NCBI GenBank assembly: GCA_030605285.1
Contig: JAUWIQ010000063.1
Span: 1 to 8,589 of the forward strand
Reading direction: 5' to 3'
DNA: 8,589 nucleotides
Origin: Planctomycetota bacterium
GTDB taxonomy: Bacteria; Planctomycetota; Planctomycetia; Pirellulales; UBA7805
Below, in pieces: positions 1 to 6,968 of the stretch. The stretch's first letter is position 1; each line of letters opens with the position of its first letter. Under the pieces are notes generated by a model that saw only the letters and a program-made list of their open reading frames with translations, was not told where the DNA came from and did not search any database. The translations under genes and the position numbers were made by a program.

Positions 1-336
1 CGTATTTTGCGGGATACTGCGGCGCAACAGCCGTCGAGTATTATCTACGATGACACTCCCATTCATGTTTACATGGAACAGATTCATAGTGCCTTAAAAA
101 AACGCGGTCGCTTGAGACTCTCTGAGTTGTTTCATGCGGGGATGCATAAATCACAAATGATCGGAATTTTTCTCTCTGTACTGGAATTGATTCGGCATTA
201 CGGTGTCCAGTGCAATCAAGATGAGCTATTTGGTGAAATGTGGTTATTGCCAACTAAAGACTGGAATCAGGGTCTCGATTTTCATCCGATCAATACCTAT
301 GAGCATACGCAGTCCGAGCCTACACCGGATCCGTAG
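1..336 (+). CDS. scpA: Segregation and condensation protein A (ScpA kleisin), C-terminal fragment
   Basis: The reading frame is open from the first base and ends at TAG 334-336, so the gene starts upstream of the window. ScpA is the kleisin subunit of the bacterial SMC-ScpAB condensin, which acts on the nucleoid in chromosome compaction and segregation. The visible part matches the kleisin C-terminal winged helix that binds the SMC head: a D-x-P-I-x-x-x-M start, a basic K-K-R-G-R stretch followed by L-S-E-L-F, then the helix K-S-Q-M-I-G-I-F-L-S-V-L-E-L-I-R, and an ending F-G-E-M-W-L. The last 25 residues are a polar tail with no family match. scpB is not downstream. The call rests on remembered family pattern, with the N-terminal half unseen. 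Confidence 0.82.
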   Translation, partial: RILRDTAAQQPSSIIYDDTPIHVYMEQIHSALKKRGRLRLSELFHAGMHKSQMIGIFLSVLELIRHYGVQCNQDELFGEMWLLPTKDWNQGLDFHPINTYEHTQSEPTPDP

Positions 337-340
337 CAGC

Positions 341-373
341 GCGCCATTCTCTGGCGCTTCTTCTGGCTTCTCT
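341..373 (+). terminator. Possible intrinsic terminator after scpA
   Basis: A perfect 6-bp GC-rich inverted repeat, GCGCCA (341-346) and TGGCGC (352-357), encloses a five-base loop. It begins four bases after the scpA stop and is followed by a pyrimidine-rich but interrupted tract (TTCTTC, then TTCTC). Position and stem favour a terminator. The lack of a continuous T run makes it a weak one. Confidence 0.4.
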
Positions 374-490
374 TGACGCTTTCCAGGCGATCCTGCCAAT
401 CCCCACGGTCTTGAACATCCCCTTGCTGCCGGCCATTGTACCAATCTAAACTGGTCGAATCCGCTTTCGCGACCAAGGACAACTCGGGCA

Positions 491-1330
491 ATGATTGATA
501 ACCTTCCCGTTAAGACCCTCAAGTACAAGAATCTGACGATCGAGGGTTACTCGCGCGCTGCAGTCCAGACATACTGGCGGTTTCCAGAATTGAAAATTGG
601 CTTTGATCTGGGTGCCCAACCCTGGTCATTTATGGGAACGCCAACGTGGTTTGTGTCCCACGGACATCTTGACCATATTGCTGCACTGCCTGTCTATGTA
701 GCCCGGCGCCGGATGATGAAGATGGAGCCACCCACCATCTATCTTCCCCAAACGGCGAGCGATCCTGTCCAGTCAATCCTTCAGCAGTTTACGCGTCTGG
801 ATCGTGGCAAATTGCCCTGCAAACTATTACCGATTTCCGTAGGTGATGAAGTCGAATTGTCCCGAGAACATGTAGTTACCGCTTATGCGACAGAGCATTC
901 GGTGCCGTCTCTTGGCTTTATCGTCTGGGAGAGAAAAAGGAAACTAAAGCCCGAATACGAGTCGCTCAGAGAAAACGAGATTCGTGATCTACGCACTTCG
1001 GGAAAAGAGGTATCTAATGAACTGCGTCTACCACTTCTCGCCTACCTGGGCGACAGCGCTCCAGAGGGACTTGATGCCTGTCCGATTATGTATGAGGCGG
1101 ACGTATTGATTACAGAGATGACCTTTATTTCGCCCCATCATCAGCGGCATAAGATTCATAAATTTGGACATCTGCACCTAGATGATATTGTCGAGCGTCG
1201 TGAACGATTCAAAAATAAACTGATAATTGCCTCGCATTTCAGTACACGATATCACGGCAACACGATCCGCAAACTGGTTGAAAAGAAACTTCCCGACATG
1301 TTAGATGGACGCCTGCATCTGTGGTTTTGA
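491..1330 (+). CDS. Short tRNase Z (RNase Z), resembling the plant TRZ1 type
   Basis: The 279-residue product is a metallo-beta-lactamase-fold endonuclease of the tRNase Z family, which cuts the 3' trailer from pre-tRNA in the cytoplasm. All expected metal ligands are visible: H57-x-H59-x-D61-H62 in S-H-G-H-L-D-H, then H136, D188 in Y-L-G-D-S, the H227-L-H229 loop, and H249 in S-H-F-S. The length fits the short form. Residues 151-174 (K-L-K-x-E-Y ... E-I-x-x-L-x-x-S-G-K-E-V) match, from memory, the corresponding region of plant short tRNase Z rather than the glycine-proline exosite arm of ElaC/RNase BN enzymes. The ATG is preceded by AAGGA at 475-479, 11 bases upstream. It lies between scpA and hemW on the same strand, 79 bases before hemW. 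Another nuclease of the same fold is possible, but the full motif set argues for tRNase Z. Confidence 0.87.
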   Translation: MIDNLPVKTLKYKNLTIEGYSRAAVQTYWRFPELKIGFDLGAQPWSFMGTPTWFVSHGHLDHIAALPVYVARRRMMKMEPPTIYLPQTASDPVQSILQQFTRLDRGKLPCKLLPISVGDEVELSREHVVTAYATEHSVPSLGFIVWERKRKLKPEYESLRENEIRDLRTSGKEVSNELRLPLLAYLGDSAPEGLDACPIMYEADVLITEMTFISPHHQRHKIHKFGHLHLDDIVERRERFKNKLIIASHFSTRYHGNTIRKLVEKKLPDMLDGRLHLWF

Positions 1331-1393
1331 ATGGTAACTGATTTCGATCCGGAAGGACTCTATCGTTCTGACCGAATAGTACGGGATTTTTCT

Positions 1394-1399
1394 GGGAGA
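1394..1399 (+). promoter_or_regulatory. Ribosome binding site supporting a GTG start for hemW
   Basis: GGGAGA lies ten bases before GTG 1410. The frame is closed upstream by TAG at 1377-1379, and no ATG occurs between that stop and the first conserved residues. The GTG is therefore the best start, with TTG 1431 as a later alternative. Confidence 0.5.
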
Positions 1400-1409
1400 A
1401 CATCTTTTC

Positions 1410-2588
1410 GTGGTACCCCATTGTGACACCTTGTTCGAGTCTCAGGCCAACCGCATTGAGCAGTCGCCTCGCTCCGCCTACATCCACGTGCCCTTCTGTA
1501 CACATCGCTGCGGTTACTGCAACTTTACCCTGATCGCCGGCCGCGAAGATTTAATTGATCGTTATCTACAGGCGATGGAAATGGAGCTTGGCAAACTCGG
1601 GCACCCTCGGGAGGTCGATACACTGTTCGTCGGTGGCGGGACCCCAACCCATCTCCCCGCCGATGCCCTGGAAAAGCTTCTGGGATTCGTGCTGAGATGG
1701 TTTCCTATTGCAGTTGGGGGGGAGTTTACGCTAGAAGCGAACCCCACCGATCTCAATAGGGGCCAGGACCATTGTTTTTGTGAGCTCGGCGTTACTCGCA
1801 TGAGCATCGGCGCGCAGTCGTTTGATATCCACAAACTGAGATCGCTGGAACGCAACCACACTGCCGACGATATTATCAAAGCAGTCGAGTCCGTACGAAA
1901 TTTGGGCATCGACCTTTCAATGGATCTGATTTTTGGAGCGCCTGGGGAACAACTCGAAACATGGAGCAAGGACTTGTCGTTCGCACTTGCGTTGGCACCG
2001 GATCACGTTGCGACTTACGGGCTCACCGTAGAGAAAGGAACCACGTTTTATAATCGGCTGCTACACGGAGATCTGTCTCCCGTAGAGGAAGACCTTGGGT
2101 TGGCAATGTACGTCCTCGCAATTGATACGCTGACTGCCGCCGGATACGAGCATTATGAGGTCTCAAACTTTGCACATCGTGGGTTCCGATGTCGGCATAA
2201 TGAATGCTATTGGACGAACGGGAGCTACTATGCCGCGGGTCCGGGGGCCGCTCGGTTTGTTAACGGTGTTCGTGAAATAAACCATCGCAGCACCACCACC
2301 TACATAAAACGCGTCCTTGCGGGAAACTCACCCGTTGCATTTCGAGAGCGGCTATCACCCGCCGCTGCGGCTCGCGAACAGATTGTCTTTGGGCTGAGAC
2401 GTATGGAGGGTATTTCCCTAGAGGCCTTTCGTTATGAAACCGGTTTTGGCATACCCCAACTGCTGGGAGCCCCACTTCAAAAATATCTTGATGCAGGCCT
2501 GTTTACCATGGAGTACGATCGATTGCGACTTACCCGCAAAGGGCTGCTCATCAGCGACTCTATCTGGCCCGATTTTCTCGCCGAATAA
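1410..2588 (+). CDS. hemW: HemW-type radical SAM heme chaperone (coproporphyrinogen oxidase-like)
   Basis: The 392-residue protein belongs to the HemN/HemW radical SAM family. C30-x3-C34-x2-C37 in C-T-H-R-C-G-Y-C-N-F is the [4Fe-4S]/SAM motif. It ends in C-x-F, as in HemW, rather than carrying the extra cysteine of true HemN oxidase. Further family landmarks are G-G-G-T-P-T (75-80), L-E-A-N-P (108-112), S-I-G-A-Q-S-F (132-138), D-L-I-F-G-A-P-G (172-179), the H-N-x-x-Y-W signature at 263-268 and G-P-G-A (277-280). HemW binds heme and delivers it to respiratory proteins. Many databases mislabel it as coproporphyrinogen III oxidase. The length is normal. The C-terminal 100 residues fit the usual HemW C-terminal winged-helix region (E-Q-I-V-F-G-L-R-R-M-E-G-I). 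It follows the tRNase Z gene by 79 bases and may be co-transcribed with it. The start chosen is GTG, which has a ribosome binding site. Confidence 0.9.
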   Translation: MVPHCDTLFESQANRIEQSPRSAYIHVPFCTHRCGYCNFTLIAGREDLIDRYLQAMEMELGKLGHPREVDTLFVGGGTPTHLPADALEKLLGFVLRWFPIAVGGEFTLEANPTDLNRGQDHCFCELGVTRMSIGAQSFDIHKLRSLERNHTADDIIKAVESVRNLGIDLSMDLIFGAPGEQLETWSKDLSFALALAPDHVATYGLTVEKGTTFYNRLLHGDLSPVEEDLGLAMYVLAIDTLTAAGYEHYEVSNFAHRGFRCRHNECYWTNGSYYAAGPGAARFVNGVREINHRSTTTYIKRVLAGNSPVAFRERLSPAAAAREQIVFGLRRMEGISLEAFRYETGFGIPQLLGAPLQKYLDAGLFTMEYDRLRLTRKGLLISDSIWPDFLAE

Positions 2589-2591
2589 CAG

Positions 2592-5500
2592 CTACGCCAG
2601 TGCGTCCAACTGTTTCTGTAGTTGATGGCGTGAAAGCGTGCGCTGGGGGAAATACTGGACCACTTCCTCACGAATACCATATTCCCAATGGTGACCTCGT
2701 ACTCGCTCAACTTCGTCTTCCAGGATTAGAATCCAGCGGGGCATATCTAGACCCACCCCAGTAGGCTCATAGGTCAACTCATCAATTATTTGCTGCAGCG
2801 CATCTAACTTTGAATTGTCGCGCGAACCGGCGGCATCGATGACTGGCTCGATGAGTGCTTTGGCTCGGTCAATTTCAAGTGCACGGATGAATCGTTCTCC
2901 TATACGATCTGCAATCGTTGATAACCGCATGCCGTATTTTCCCTGAAGCCTGCGGAGTCGCCGATTGATCTCATCGGCCGTTTCTGCAGTACGGTGCATC
3001 ATTTCAACTCGCCAGGCTTCCGCTGCAACCATACAACTGCGACGGACGAGTATTTCATGCACTTGCATCGCCGGGACCAAGTTCCATGCCACACGGTCAT
3101 AGCCTATTCGCAAACGCAACATATCTATCAACATGTACAACTTTTCGCCGCGATCCGACTGGGTTGTGGTTCCATTGTAATCCCGATACTCCACATAATT
3201 TTCTATAATCGATTCAATAATCACCTGGAGTTGCTCCACGACCAACCGCTTGTCGCTCTCTGTCTGGATCGCTGCCAAAAAACGCAGTTCTTCTTTTTCA
3301 TGACACAACGCAAGTTCTTCTATCCACATTGCGACGCCACGATGGAGGATCGCCCGAAGGTTCCCAAGATTAAGAAAGCTTTGGGTCAATAGATCGCGAC
3401 CATAGAGCTGGATGAACTCCACCAGCTTTTCCCATTTCTCCGCCGTGTTTACTTTCTCCAAAACAGACAAACGCAGTGTCTGGCTGTGGTCAAGCCATAG
3501 TTGGGTCATAGTCTCTGTCAATTGCTGTAGAAATTCTACCAATTCACGATCGCATTGTTCACTGTGAGAATTTTCTTGGTCACCCGGTTCCCGATCATTC
3601 CAACTTGGAACACTTGAAACGAGGCAGTCGATCATTCCCTGATTACCAATTCGAAATAGCTGATCAAACTCCGTAACGGCACCCGGGCTAAACGATTGTT
3701 CCTGCTCGTCTTCAGCACATTGTTTGATTAACAGGTAGGTCTCGTCAAGCATTCCCAATTTAGGAAGTACGGCTAGCAGCAATCGTACGCCCCGCTGCCA
3801 GGATTTTGCTTCGGCAATCAATTGGGGACTACCTCCTTTGGCTAGTGGCACATAAAGAAGATTGTGATTTGAAAGACTCTCGATAAAAGCAAGAGTATGT
3901 CGTCGCAAATCCTCTATGTTATCTGTCAGTGCCGCGTAGATCGCAGAGGGAAGCAAGGCAAAGTGCGGTTCGTTGGTGCCATTCGGTATTTCTGCGCCAG
4001 CGGCGACGAGAATTTGAGCCGTCTCCGTGTAAGCCGAGTAGGAATCAATAATCCGATCGAGCAGCGCCTCGCGAACCATACGATGGTGATCGTATTCGAC
4101 TAATGACGCAGCGGTCGGCATTGGCTGGGGTATCTCGCACTTTTCAACCGACTGCATGAGTTGCAGAATTTTCCGGCGACAGGAAAGAGTTTGGTTAAGC
4201 CACTGAGAAAAGCGCTCCTGTAACGGATTGGAATCGCTCGCTTTCTGAATCACCGTAAGTACGGCACGCTTCCAGAGCCGCACCACCGTAACCAGAAAAC
4301 CTAACCGGTCGCTGATACGGCGGGCCTCCTGCTGGAGATCAAAAGCATTATCGTCAGACAGACCACCCAACAATTCACTATCAATACCATCGTCTGTACT
4401 GTCGCGGTAAATCATCTCCTCGTAGGCCGCTGAATACAATTCATAATCGCTTTCGTCTAAAGTTTCTTCGACAGCCATTGCATTGTTTTCGACCGGGACA
4501 TTTAGATGCAGCTCGGGAACCTCGCCATAAGACCCCGCATTTGCCTCAAGACAATCAAAAAATTTTGCCACCAACTTCCACTGCAATCTGTGCCTTTCCT
4601 CCGGTGCCGAGGTTAACTGCTGGAACATTTCATCTAACCAGCGACTGGTAACCGCATGAAAAAGATCTCTACCCTCCTGCAACTCGATCTGTTCCGCCTG
4701 ACTAAGCCAGTGGATCAGCAAATTCATCGATGCCACAAAGTCCCGCTGATCCAACAATGTATCGATCACTAACACATACGCTTTTGGCGACTCAAATCGG
4801 TCTGCATAGGGCTGCCAGAAACGAACATTTCCCGCGGCAACCCCGGCAGTCTGCCAAGCACCAAGTGCTTCTGAAGCTGCAGTCGCAGCCCGGTGGAGTG
4901 CTTCTCCGGCCACACTGCCTACACTGCTTACTGCACCCGTCGCAAAGCGGTCCCACCAAATTGAAAGTTCAGAGAACTCGCTCGAAATCGAGCGGCACAA
5001 TGGTTGATTATCACCCGCCGCTGCCAGACAAAGGCTCCGCGCAAAGAGCGAAAAGATGCGATCCATCAGTTCCATTAATTCGCTGATGCGGTGATCAAGC
5101 ACACTGTTTTCGGGTGCCGGAAAAAGACTAAAATTCCCGTCAAATCCTAGGATATTCCAGGGGTCTGCAATGGCTCCGCACTCGATACCCCTGTGTAGCA
5201 ATTCGACAATCTTGGTCAAGTTCTGGGTGGCGGTACCAATTTCCCCCGTATCCAACTGGGTGTCTGTATCGGTAAGCAAACATTCAATCATACATACCAT
5301 ACGAGCTGACGTCGCAGGCACATAGGCAACCTGACGAGCAGTCGCCTCAGGATAACCCATTCGAGCAAAAATTTTTGCCATCTGCACATGTTCCAACTGG
5401 GCCGCCCGAACGCGAGCGAGATGGGCATTCAAGTGTCGTCGGACCCCACCAAACGGCTGTCGTAACTTTTCCGCCTCCTCCAGCAATCGCTCTTCATATT

Positions 5501-6557
5501 CCCCATTCTGGTTCGCCACCGTACGTAGTAATTGCTCGTAAAATGTATCGCGACAATCTGCAATTACTGGAAGCAAGGTATTGAGTGTTACCTCGGACGA
5601 GTAAGCATCCGGGCGGCCACCACTGACCGCCGATGCCATCAGAATGGTTCCAGCAAGTGCCGCCCCTGCTTCAAAGAGTTGTTGCTCCCGCGGTATCAAA
5701 TTCCCGTCATCAATGCGTACTAGAAGAGAATCGATGGCGACCTGCTGGATGACAAATCTTTTATAATATCCGTGATTGTCAATGCAGTATGGATCCCACA
5801 ATCCAAACTGGTAGTTCGGGCGTTTATTTACCGGATGGTCAAAATCATAGGGCCTTGGATCGATTGCCAGTTCTTCCATACGACCTAGGTCAAAATGTGC
5901 GACTGCGAGTAGATCCTGTTGAGTCGTCCCCAAAATATGTATTGCCTGCTGAATAATGTATTCATAAGGACCATATCCCACACCGACATCACGGATATAA
6001 AGTGGTATGGGTCGACAGCGCTCATGTGAATAGGGTTCGGATTTTCGGCCCGTCTCCAAAACAGCCACCGTACTATATCCTACATAATCGTTCAATACAT
6101 CAAGAACGGAGCATGCCAGATCCGAATCTATGCTGCCGGAACGATTCATAATGGACAGCACACATTCAATGGTCTGCCCTAGAAAAAACGAATTGAAGAG
6201 CGTGTCGTCATCCTGATGAAACAACAGATCTCTGTGGTATCTTCGATAGGCTGGGATCACATGGTCGCGAGTTACAGCGAGCACAGTGCTTGCCTGGATC
6301 GTATCGACAAACGCGTCATCTTTTTCCTGTAAGTGACTCAATTCTGACAAAAGAAGTTGTGTTACCGTATCCCACAGCGAGGATCCACCAGCGGCGGCCA
6401 CTGTGGATCCCCGAGAATTTCCACAGGCTCGATAGAGATTATTGAGGTGACCGAGAAAATGTGAATCGCGGGTTCCAGAAGAAAAATTAAGATAGCCCAA
6501 GACTGCTTGAACCGAATCTTTTTCATCAAAAGACAATCGCTGCGATTCCATTTTCAT
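2592..6557 (-). CDS. Large cytoplasmic helical protein of unknown function (1321 aa)
   Basis: I do not recognise a named family. The frame is intact over 1321 codons and ends in TAG three bases from the hemW stop. There is no signal peptide and no transmembrane stretch, so it is probably cytoplasmic. Most of it reads as amphipathic helices rich in Leu, Glu, Gln and Arg, suggesting an alpha-solenoid, though no clear repeat consensus is visible. Blocks that look like a constrained core are H-P-V-N-K-R-P-N-Y-Q-F-G-L-W-D-P (241-256), followed by a Y-Y-K-R-F-V-I-Q-Q segment (264-272), M-A-S-A-V-S-G-G (307-314), Q-P-F-G-G-V-R-R-H-L-N (367-377), and S-P-K-A-Y-V-L-V-I-D-T-L-L near 590. Residues about 687-745 form a very acidic, probably disordered linker separating two helical halves. 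ATG 6557 is chosen over a second ATG two codons later; neither has a clear ribosome binding site. No nucleotide-binding motif (P-loop) or nuclease motif was seen. I suspect, from remembered resemblance only, that it is a planctomycete-restricted conserved protein. Confidence 0.88.
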   Translation of the reverse strand: MKMESQRLSFDEKDSVQAVLGYLNFSSGTRDSHFLGHLNNLYRACGNSRGSTVAAAGGSSLWDTVTQLLLSELSHLQEKDDAFVDTIQASTVLAVTRDHVIPAYRRYHRDLLFHQDDDTLFNSFFLGQTIECVLSIMNRSGSIDSDLACSVLDVLNDYVGYSTVAVLETGRKSEPYSHERCRPIPLYIRDVGVGYGPYEYIIQQAIHILGTTQQDLLAVAHFDLGRMEELAIDPRPYDFDHPVNKRPNYQFGLWDPYCIDNHGYYKRFVIQQVAIDSLLVRIDDGNLIPREQQLFEAGAALAGTILMASAVSGGRPDAYSSEVTLNTLLPVIADCRDTFYEQLLRTVANQNGEYEERLLEEAEKLRQPFGGVRRHLNAHLARVRAAQLEHVQMAKIFARMGYPEATARQVAYVPATSARMVCMIECLLTDTDTQLDTGEIGTATQNLTKIVELLHRGIECGAIADPWNILGFDGNFSLFPAPENSVLDHRISELMELMDRIFSLFARSLCLAAAGDNQPLCRSISSEFSELSIWWDRFATGAVSSVGSVAGEALHRAATAASEALGAWQTAGVAAGNVRFWQPYADRFESPKAYVLVIDTLLDQRDFVASMNLLIHWLSQAEQIELQEGRDLFHAVTSRWLDEMFQQLTSAPEERHRLQWKLVAKFFDCLEANAGSYGEVPELHLNVPVENNAMAVEETLDESDYELYSAAYEEMIYRDSTDDGIDSELLGGLSDDNAFDLQQEARRISDRLGFLVTVVRLWKRAVLTVIQKASDSNPLQERFSQWLNQTLSCRRKILQLMQSVEKCEIPQPMPTAASLVEYDHHRMVREALLDRIIDSYSAYTETAQILVAAGAEIPNGTNEPHFALLPSAIYAALTDNIEDLRRHTLAFIESLSNHNLLYVPLAKGGSPQLIAEAKSWQRGVRLLLAVLPKLGMLDETYLLIKQCAEDEQEQSFSPGAVTEFDQLFRIGNQGMIDCLVSSVPSWNDREPGDQENSHSEQCDRELVEFLQQLTETMTQLWLDHSQTLRLSVLEKVNTAEKWEKLVEFIQLYGRDLLTQSFLNLGNLRAILHRGVAMWIEELALCHEKEELRFLAAIQTESDKRLVVEQLQVIIESIIENYVEYRDYNGTTTQSDRGEKLYMLIDMLRLRIGYDRVAWNLVPAMQVHEILVRRSCMVAAEAWRVEMMHRTAETADEINRRLRRLQGKYGMRLSTIADRIGERFIRALEIDRAKALIEPVIDAAGSRDNSKLDALQQIIDELTYEPTGVGLDMPRWILILEDEVERVRGHHWEYGIREEVVQYFPQRTLSRHQLQKQLDALA

Positions 6558-6620
6558 TTACTGCGTCAATGATCTTTTAGGTGTCCAGGGGCCATCGTAG
6601 TAACCAAAACCGGATCGGGC

Positions 6621-6661
6621 TACCGGCGGCATGCTAGGGCAGCTTATAAGCCGCTACGGTA
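6621..6661. repeat. Ten-bp imperfect inverted repeat (hairpin) in the divergent gap
   Basis: TACCG+GCGGC (6621-6630) pairs with GCCGC (6650-6654) and CGGTA (6657-6661), with a two-base bulge (TA 6655-6656) and a 19-base loop. The loop side carries the palindrome CTTATAAG at 6643-6650. If the minus-strand promoter at 6643-6672 is real, the hairpin overlaps it and is an operator candidate. Confidence 0.45.
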
Positions 6662-6672
6662 CGATCGGTCAT
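6643..6672 (-). promoter_or_regulatory. Candidate sigma70-type promoter for the 1321-residue gene
   Basis: Reading the minus strand, ATGACC (6672-6667, four of six to TTGACA) is separated by 18 bases from TATAAG (6648-6643, five of six to TATAAT). Transcription would begin near 6636, giving a leader of about 80 bases before ATG 6557. The call is by consensus matching only. Confidence 0.27.
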
Positions 6673-6704
6673 GATTTCCCTGCACTGCAAGTTCCTGCGA
6701 GAGA

Positions 6705-6849
6705 CTGCGGCTAGCGAAGAGATTCTTGGGGTGGCCCAAAGACCGTTGCAGTCACCTTGCAAAGGGCCAGAAGAGGGAAGACCGCAGGATAACGAGCCCC
6801 TTGCCCCTCTACAGACGGGGGCTAAGCGACGAATACGGGTACAGATTCG
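6705..6849. ncRNA. Candidate structured RNA in the divergent gap, family unknown
   Basis: Several complementary blocks are nested. CTGCGG (6705-6710) pairs with CCGCAG (6782-6787), TCTT with AAGA (6770-6773), TGGCCC (6732-6737) with GGGCCA (6764-6769), and TTGCA (6746-6750) with TGCAA (6758-6762) around a seven-base loop. Together they give a rod of about 83 bases with internal bubbles. It is followed by AGCCCC/GGGGCT (6795-6800 and 6818-6823) and CGAAT/ATTCG (6830-6834 and 6845-6849). The strand is unresolved because stems are visible on both. A rod with bubbles is loosely reminiscent of 6S RNA, but I see no sequence signature to support that name. It could instead be the leader of the downstream gene or simply repeat-rich spacer. 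Confidence 0.3.
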
Positions 6850-6911
6850 CAATCATTAAACTAAGATGGGTGGTAGGAAGGGACGCCAGTCGGGTGATGG
6901 GTTCTGTACTG

Positions 6912-6939
6912 TTGTTCTTATTTGCGAGCTTCCTACGAT
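6912..6939 (+). promoter_or_regulatory. Candidate promoter for the PQQ-propeller gene
   Basis: TTGTTC (6912-6917, three of six) lies 16 bases before TACGAT (6934-6939, four of six). This would place the start of transcription about 23 bases before ATG 6969. The match is weak and rests on consensus only. Confidence 0.2.
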
Positions 6940-6968
6940 TCCATTCTGAAAGTTAAAAGGGACCTTGC

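Larger units (their letters stand above)
6558..6968. other. 411-base gap between divergent genes, rich in inverted repeats
   Basis: The stretch separates the start codons of the 1321-residue protein (-) and the PQQ-propeller protein (+). Short open frames exist on both strands, but none has a convincing ribosome binding site or recognisable protein. It holds a hairpin at 6621-6661, a compound hairpin at 6705-6787, two smaller ones at 6795-6823 and 6830-6849, and candidate promoters on each strand. I could not match it to RNase P RNA, tmRNA, SRP RNA or a familiar riboswitch. Confidence 0.6.

Noticed and set aside
373..400. TTGACG with GCCAAT 16 bases downstream as a promoter for the tRNase Z gene
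   Set aside because: The -35 is good, but the -10 matches only three of six and another weak candidate lies nearby, so no single site can be defended.
1331..1426. A 31-codon open frame starting with ATG directly after the tRNase Z stop and overlapping the hemW start
   Set aside because: It has no ribosome binding site suited to it, no recognisable motif, and it ends inside hemW. It is best read as spacer.
1716..1722. Run of seven G within hemW as a possible phase-variation tract
   Set aside because: The run is short, keeps the frame intact (V-G-G-E-F), and hemW is a housekeeping gene. Chance is the simpler explanation.
1410..2588. Calling this gene an oxygen-independent coproporphyrinogen III oxidase (HemN)
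   Set aside because: The iron-sulfur motif ends C-x-F and the protein has the H-N-x-x-Y-W signature, both typical of HemW and not of the true oxidase.
6634..6956. Short open frames on both strands in the divergent gap (62-76 residues)
   Set aside because: They overlap one another and the inverted repeats, are rich in Arg, Pro and Ser as chance frames in GC-rich DNA often are, and lack ribosome binding sites.
6558..6968. RNase P RNA, tmRNA, SRP RNA or a tRNA in the gap
   Set aside because: The P4-type GAGGAAAGTCC segment is matched only loosely near 6772-6784, there is no tmRNA tRNA-like end, no SRP GGTCAGGTCCGGAAGG-like core, and no T-arm or CCA geometry for a tRNA.
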